From positions 1 to 9,826 of the forward strand of contig JAFGDI010000086.1 in NCBI GenBank assembly GCA_016932145.1: a stretch of 9,826 bases of DNA, written 5' to 3'. Numbering within the stretch: position 1 is the first letter of the stretch; every line of letters starts with the position of its first letter. This DNA comes from Sedimentisphaerales bacterium (GTDB taxonomy: Bacteria; Planctomycetota; Phycisphaerae; Sedimentisphaerales; SM23-30). This document shows positions 5,671 to 9,826 of the stretch, in pieces. Below the pieces are notes generated by a model that was not told where the DNA came from, ran no database searches, and saw nothing but the letters and a program-made list of their open reading frames with translations. A program made the translations under genes and the position numbers.

Positions 5671-6401
5671 AATTCTATACTTTTATTTGCTATTGTCAAC
5701 CCAAAAATACCCGTTATTGTGGGCAAACTTCCCAGCTCTCTACGCTTGCGGCCACGCTCAATACAAAGTTCTGTAAATTCATCTTTCTTTTCTTCTCCAG
5801 GCAAGGCCAGCTCCGCACGCGGTTCTACCGAGTACACACAGGTAAGGTCAGTACCCGCTCCTCTTCTGCGTAAATGCTTCCGGATCAATTTTGCCAGTGG
5901 GCACACCGTTGCATCGGTAAGATTCCCCACCCGAATACAGCTCGGATCACGACGCAGTGCCGCCCCCATACTCGATATCACCGGAATATTGTGCTTTTGC
6001 AAATAGGCCAGTAATTCAACTTTAGGATTAAAAGAATCGATGGCATCAATAACAAGATCAGGCCTCTGCTCAAAAATACTATCGAAACTATCTGTATGGG
6101 CAAAAACCTTCCTGGGCTCAACCCGGCACGAGGGATTAATATCTAATACCCGCTCACATGCCACTTCAACTTTGGGCCTGCCAACGGTAGAGCCCAGAGC
6201 AAATAACTGGCGATTTATATTACTCTGCTCGATAACATCAAAATCTACCAGAGAAAACCTGCCCACGCCGCTCCGTGCCAGCGATTCCAGGGCAAAACCG
6301 CCAACGGCACCAACACCCACAATGGTTACATAACTATTACTAAGCCGGGCAACCTTTTCTGCACCAAGCAATAACTCTATTCTTTTCAATCTCTCATTCA
6401 T
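5658..6401 (-). CDS. tcdA: tRNA threonylcarbamoyladenosine dehydratase
   Basis: An E1-like (ThiF/MoeB superfamily) ATP-dependent enzyme that dehydrates t6A at tRNA position 37 to its cyclic form ct6A, in the cytoplasm. In the 247-residue product the nucleotide-binding loop GVGAVGG is at 29-35. The acidic pair D53/D55 follows, then N61, R64 and Q65 of the NINRQ motif, K77, and DAID at 119-122. The C-terminal part has VYSVEPR (189-195) and LPTITGIFG (226-234), as in TcdA/CsdL rather than ThiF or MoeB. No rhodanese domain or zinc-cysteine pairs are seen. It is slightly shorter than the E. coli protein (about 268). The ATG start has a poor ribosome-binding site (AGGA, 15 nt away), but no alternative upstream start fits. 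It sits alone, downstream of the BY-kinase terminator; I could not identify its promoter. Confidence 0.92.
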   Translation of the reverse strand: MNERLKRIELLLGAEKVARLSNSYVTIVGVGAVGGFALESLARSGVGRFSLVDFDVIEQSNINRQLFALGSTVGRPKVEVACERVLDINPSCRVEPRKVFAHTDSFDSIFEQRPDLVIDAIDSFNPKVELLAYLQKHNIPVISSMGAALRRDPSCIRVGNLTDATVCPLAKLIRKHLRRRGAGTDLTCVYSVEPRAELALPGEEKKDEFTELCIERGRKRRELGSLPTITGIFGLTIANKSIELLTE

Positions 6402-6455
6402 GATCCAAAACTGTAATCCTGAACACCTTTATTCTGACTAACTGCAATAACAGCA

Positions 6456-6496
6456 TTTAAAAAGCAAACTCCGGCGGACTCGTCTGACCGCCGGAG
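6456..6496 (-). terminator. Rho-independent terminator of the BY-kinase gene
   Basis: CTCCGGCGG (6469-6477) and CCGCCGGAG (6488-6496) form a perfect 9-bp GC-rich stem with a 10-nt loop. On the minus strand it is followed by TTTGCTTTTT. It starts 20 nt past the stop codon and separates the polysaccharide genes from tcdA. Confidence 0.88.
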
Positions 6497-6516
6497 CTGT
6501 AATAATAATCAAAATC

Positions 6517-8694
6517 TTACTTACTGGCAACCGTATCACTTTCAACATAGTCGTGATAGGTCTTATAGGCTTCCTTGAAGTAGCCGCCCTTGCGATACTG
6601 AGCACCATTGAGCAGAATACCTACAATATTTGCCTTCATCTGCTTGAGCTCTCGTACCATACGATTAACCATTCCGCGAGATTCTTCCTCAGCAAATACC
6701 ACTGCAATAGTACCGTCAACCTGCGAACTGATCACTCGAGAATCCAGCACGATAAGTGATGGCGGCCCATCTATTATAACATAATCATAAACTGCCCGCT
6801 GACTCTTGAGCAGTTGGGCCATATATTCACCACCAAAAAGCCCTGCCGGGTTCGGCGGCTTAGGACCACTATAAAGCACAGAAAGATTTTCTATTTCAGT
6901 CTTATGAATAACATCAGCTACACTGTTCTGACCGGTAAGGTAATTACTCAAACCCTCGGTGCCTGGCGCCGGGAAAATATTGCGTAAGGCCGGGCGATAG
7001 AAATTAGCATCGATCAGCAGTACCTTTTTATTCTCCTGTGCCAGCGAGATAGCCATACAACATGCCATAGTTGTCTTGCCGCTCTCGGCCTGACAACTGG
7101 TAAACAGCAGGGTTTTGAGAGTGTCGGCCGGGGCACTGAACAAAAGATTTGTCCTGGCCTGCCTGATAAACTCACTGGTAATACAACTTGGCCGCGAAAT
7201 AAGTATTCTGGCCAGGTCATCAATATCACCCTGATCATACTCTGGCACCAGGCCCAGCAAGGGCACATTAAGATACCGCCGAACATCAGTCGGAGTACGC
7301 ACCGTATCATTAAGCAATTCCAGAAGGAATGCCAGACCACAGCCGCTCATCAAACCCAGCACCAAACCACCGGCAACAAACATCGGCAGCTTCGGGAAAC
7401 TCATCTCTGTCGGCAGATTTGCCTTATTCTTGACTATAGCCCTCTGATTATCTTTACTGCGAACCTGAGCATTGATCTCGTCAATACTCTTTTGCAGATC
7501 AACTAACTGGTCTGCAACTTTCTGGCCCAGACGCATCTTCTCAGTATATACCAGAGCCTTCTGGTCCAGGTCTCGCTGCTGCGATGCTGACAGGTCGTAA
7601 TTTCTCTTGGTCTCTGTTAATTGCTCAGTCACCAACTGTATCTGACGGGCATTGTCATTTATCAACTGCCCGGTATAATTCTCAGACATCTTCGCCTGGC
7701 GGTCAGCTAACTGATATTTTGCCGACTGAATAGCATCACGAATATCAACTACCTCCGGATGCTTATCGCCAAATCGGGCCATTTTCTGGGCCTCATACTG
7801 CTCCAGGTCCATTATCTGCTTTTTCAGACCAAGAGCTACCGGGTCCTGCTCCAGCAACAAAGCTATCTGTTCCAGACCGCCTGCCTGCTGCTGTTCGCTT
7901 AACTGCTGCCGTTCCAGATTCAACTGGCCAAGCACTGCCTCCAGGCGAACCATTTCCTCGCTCAATATCTGCATCCTCTGACCTACTACGGTCATACCGC
8001 CACCCTGCCAGCCCGGAGGTACATTTTCACCACGGGTCAATGCCTGGATCGCAAGCTGAATTTCGGTCTGGTCACTTTCCAGCTTCTTCTTGTTCTGCTC
8101 CAGTGAAGCTCGCAGATTTGACAATGCACCAGTGGCATCGTCCATAATATTCTTTTCAAACTGCTGTAATAGCTCATTCAATATATTCTGTGCATCTTCA
8201 GCAGTGCCGGCCTTAAATACCAGCCTGATATATGCTGTATCTCTTATAGGCACAGCAGAAAACTTCTTCTTCAAAGCCTCCACCCGCTTATCTGGCATAA
8301 GACCTTTGGCCCAGTTACTGCTCTGTACATTCTTACGGGTAAGTACATCACTCAAAAAAGCATCACTATTGAGAATAGCACTTACTCCGGCAGTCTCCAT
8401 AGCCAATATTTCTTTACGGGGCAACATTTCACGCACACCCCATAAGCCAACCGATGCCTGAGTTTTAGCCTCTACATAAGCCTCAGAAGTATATTCCGGG
8501 GCACTCGAGCGCAAGGCAAAGAACAACCCGACAAACAAAATGAAAATGCCTGAAGTTACCAGTATTATCAACCACATTCTGGCCATCAGTATCCGCATGA
8601 TCTCTGCCGGGGTTATTGCCATCTGCTGCTGTGGCTGGGCCATTGGCACTCTGTTTACCAGGGCCGCCTGATTGGGTGACTGTTCTGAACTCAT
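6517..8694 (-). CDS. Polysaccharide chain-length/tyrosine autokinase protein (Wzz-Wzc fusion)
   Basis: A 725-residue inner-membrane protein of the Wzc type: a co-polymerase domain that sets chain length fused to a cytoplasmic BY-kinase, acting in exopolysaccharide or capsule assembly and export. Membrane segments lie at about 41-60 and 436-459, the second after a short proline motif (P428, P434, P437). The long region between is Gln/Glu-rich coiled coil (about 190-420). The kinase begins near EFIRQARTNLLF (508-519). Walker A is at 533-542 (SCQAESGKTT), Walker A' at 558-568 (VLLIDANFYRP) and Walker B at 638-645 (YVIIDGPP). A tail tyrosine cluster holds Y700, Y705, Y710, Y713 and Y716, the usual autophosphorylation site. 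Walker A lacks the PGEG of typical BY-kinases, and the second aspartate of A' is N564. ATG 8694 has AGAGG 7 nt upstream. It follows the TPR gene by 77 bp, probably in the same operon. Confidence 0.93.
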   Translation of the reverse strand: MSSEQSPNQAALVNRVPMAQPQQQMAITPAEIMRILMARMWLIILVTSGIFILFVGLFFALRSSAPEYTSEAYVEAKTQASVGLWGVREMLPRKEILAMETAGVSAILNSDAFLSDVLTRKNVQSSNWAKGLMPDKRVEALKKKFSAVPIRDTAYIRLVFKAGTAEDAQNILNELLQQFEKNIMDDATGALSNLRASLEQNKKKLESDQTEIQLAIQALTRGENVPPGWQGGGMTVVGQRMQILSEEMVRLEAVLGQLNLERQQLSEQQQAGGLEQIALLLEQDPVALGLKKQIMDLEQYEAQKMARFGDKHPEVVDIRDAIQSAKYQLADRQAKMSENYTGQLINDNARQIQLVTEQLTETKRNYDLSASQQRDLDQKALVYTEKMRLGQKVADQLVDLQKSIDEINAQVRSKDNQRAIVKNKANLPTEMSFPKLPMFVAGGLVLGLMSGCGLAFLLELLNDTVRTPTDVRRYLNVPLLGLVPEYDQGDIDDLARILISRPSCITSEFIRQARTNLLFSAPADTLKTLLFTSCQAESGKTTMACCMAISLAQENKKVLLIDANFYRPALRNIFPAPGTEGLSNYLTGQNSVADVIHKTEIENLSVLYSGPKPPNPAGLFGGEYMAQLLKSQRAVYDYVIIDGPPSLIVLDSRVISSQVDGTIAVVFAEEESRGMVNRMVRELKQMKANIVGILLNGAQYRKGGYFKEAYKTYHDYVESDTVASK

Positions 8695-8771
8695 TAAATA
8701 ACCTCTTATAAGTATTTATATTGTTAATATATTTATCTGCCTGCACATCGCTAATGGACAAGCGGTTTATC

Positions 8772-9826
8772 TCACTGTTTAACAGTATTAAGTAAGGCCT
8801 CAACCTTATCTGCCATCTTCACATCAGCCGGCGACTGAGACAGTCGGGCACGACGCAAAAGATCCTCTAACATCTCGGCCGCCTCTTCACTTCGGTCTGA
8901 AGCTACCAGCGACTGAGCCAGATGATATTCAAACTCAACAGGAACTTCAGCATTATTCCTCTGCAATTCCTGAATTGCCTTGCCAAATACCTGACGGGCT
9001 TCTTCCGGCTCATCGTTCTGCAATAATGCCATTCCATAGGTGTCCAGCACCATCGGCTCCAACCTTGCTATAGAATATGCCTTGCGGGCCACTTCTAATG
9101 CTTCCTTCTGATTACCGCCAACTTCTAACAAGGCATAAGCCAGATTATTCAATAAAGAATAATTTGATGGCACCTGCTCACACAGTTCACGATATATACC
9201 AATCGCGTCATTAAACTTTTCATTCTGGATATAGGCAATTGCCAGTCGGGAACTGGCTACAAATGCCAGGGCCTCATCTTCTCCGGCCAACTCCAGAGCT
9301 TTTACTGAACTGGCCAGATATTCACCCATTTGGCTGGCATTTCTAGCTGCCGCCGCCCTCACCAGACTCAATACTGCCTTATTTCTTATCTTGCTATAAT
9401 TCGCCTCTGACCAGCTCAAAAGCTCCGCCGGCTCTACAATAGCCACAATTTTCTCTACCAGAAGCTCAACATATAACTCCTGACTGAACTGGTCGATCAG
9501 AGAGCCAATAACTTCCATAGCTTCAGCTTTTTTGCCTGAAAGAACCAAAGACTGGGCCTTCCTTAATAATAACTGAGGATTAACCTTCACCATTTCATCG
9601 TTAGTATTAATGTCAGTTATCACTTCGTCATAGCGACCAAGTTCCAACAATAACTCTAAGCGAGCATCAACCAGAGTAGCAGAAGTTCCGCCCCGCTCAT
9701 TGGCCGCTGCTATTGACTTATCTAATAATGCCAGAGCATCTGACAACTTAAGCTCTGCCTGCCCCTTTTCTCCGGCAGCAGACAACTCACGGGCCCAGGT
9801 CAGCATAGCACGAGCACCATCGGCAT
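8772..9826 (-). CDS. TPR-repeat protein, C-terminal part (gene runs off the window)
   Basis: The frame is open to the right edge: six more codons precede the first ATG at 9806 with no ribosome-binding site near it, so the real start is outside. About 350 residues are visible. They form almost entirely helical pairs of tetratricopeptide type. Clear repeats are near LAIAYIQNEKFNDAIGIYREL, LNNLAYALLEVGGNQKEALEVARKAY, DTYGMALLQNDEPEEARQVFGKAI and HLAQSLVASDRSEEAAEMLEDLL, and weaker ones lie towards the N-terminal side. No membrane segment or signal is visible in this part. TPR proteins act as protein-protein scaffolds, and many exopolysaccharide loci carry a large one beside the export kinase (for example PrsT/EpsT-like proteins). 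The gene just downstream, 77 bp away, is such a kinase, so a role in polysaccharide export is plausible but inferred. Confidence 0.88.
   Translation of the reverse strand, partial: ADGARAMLTWARELSAAGEKGQAELKLSDALALLDKSIAAANERGGTSATLVDARLELLLELGRYDEVITDINTNDEMVKVNPQLLLRKAQSLVLSGKKAEAMEVIGSLIDQFSQELYVELLVEKIVAIVEPAELLSWSEANYSKIRNKAVLSLVRAAAARNASQMGEYLASSVKALELAGEDEALAFVASSRLAIAYIQNEKFNDAIGIYRELCEQVPSNYSLLNNLAYALLEVGGNQKEALEVARKAYSIARLEPMVLDTYGMALLQNDEPEEARQVFGKAIQELQRNNAEVPVEFEYHLAQSLVASDRSEEAAEMLEDLLRRARLSQSPADVKMADKVEALLNTVKQ

Noticed and set aside
7014..8803. Minus-strand frames at 7014-7340 and 8483-8803 overlapping the BY-kinase gene in another frame
   Set aside because: Shifted-frame shadows of the kinase coding sequence, with translations rich in cysteine, tryptophan and arginine and no domain.
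1..9826. CRISPR array, prophage, transposase or defence genes
   Set aside because: No regularly spaced direct repeats, phage-type genes, transposase or recognisable defence domains were seen on either strand.

Overview
The window carries six protein genes, all on the minus strand, with one possible extra small ORF. The likely source is a Gram-negative bacterium of the PVC group, plausibly Planctomycetota (Phycisphaerae-like). Pointers are a DUF4914-type protein, a six-domain ribosomal protein S1, and a TPR protein next to a Wzz/Wzc-type tyrosine kinase, with moderate GC and roomy, repeat-bearing intergenic DNA. The placement is an inference from gene content, not a sequence match. Shine-Dalgarno sites precede most starts, and good sigma70-type promoters are visible, including a perfect-consensus one in front of rpsA.

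Layout in transcription order (right to left). The end of a TPR-repeat gene (9826-8772, 5' end outside the window) is followed after 77 bp by a polysaccharide co-polymerase/BY-kinase gene (8694-6517) that ends in a strong GC hairpin terminator. Together they look like part of an exopolysaccharide or capsule export locus. Next is tcdA (6401-5658), which makes the cyclic form of the tRNA modification t6A and has a weak terminator at its stop codon. Then comes a stand-alone XRE-cupin regulator (5430-4816) with a perfect palindrome upstream that could be its operator. All eight of its cysteines lie in the sensor half.

Between this regulator and rpsA, positions 4440-4815 hold non-coding DNA with nested inverted repeats. 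The outer motif (GTGAACGGTTAC type) recurs at the left edge of the window, so this is probably a dispersed, MITE-like element family. rpsA (4267-2498) has a TTGACA-17-TATAAT promoter, a roughly 117-nt hairpin-rich leader and a terminator. The 446 bp between rpsA and the DUF4914 gene hold a C11 homopolymer, a strong promoter (TTGACT-16-TATTAT) and a roughly 254-nt leader. That leader contains a 49-codon ORF ending just before the ribosome-binding site of the DUF4914 gene. The DUF4914 gene (2051-165) starts at TTG, carries a PEPCK/HprK-like P-loop, and is followed by a hairpin terminator.

The genes do not form one pathway. Most are separate transcription units. The points most worth follow-up are the uncharacterised P-loop DUF4914 protein and its long leader, the cysteine-rich XRE-cupin sensor, the degenerate nucleotide-binding motifs of the BY-kinase, and the dispersed inverted-repeat element. 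I see no clearly new multi-gene system, defence island, CRISPR array or prophage here.
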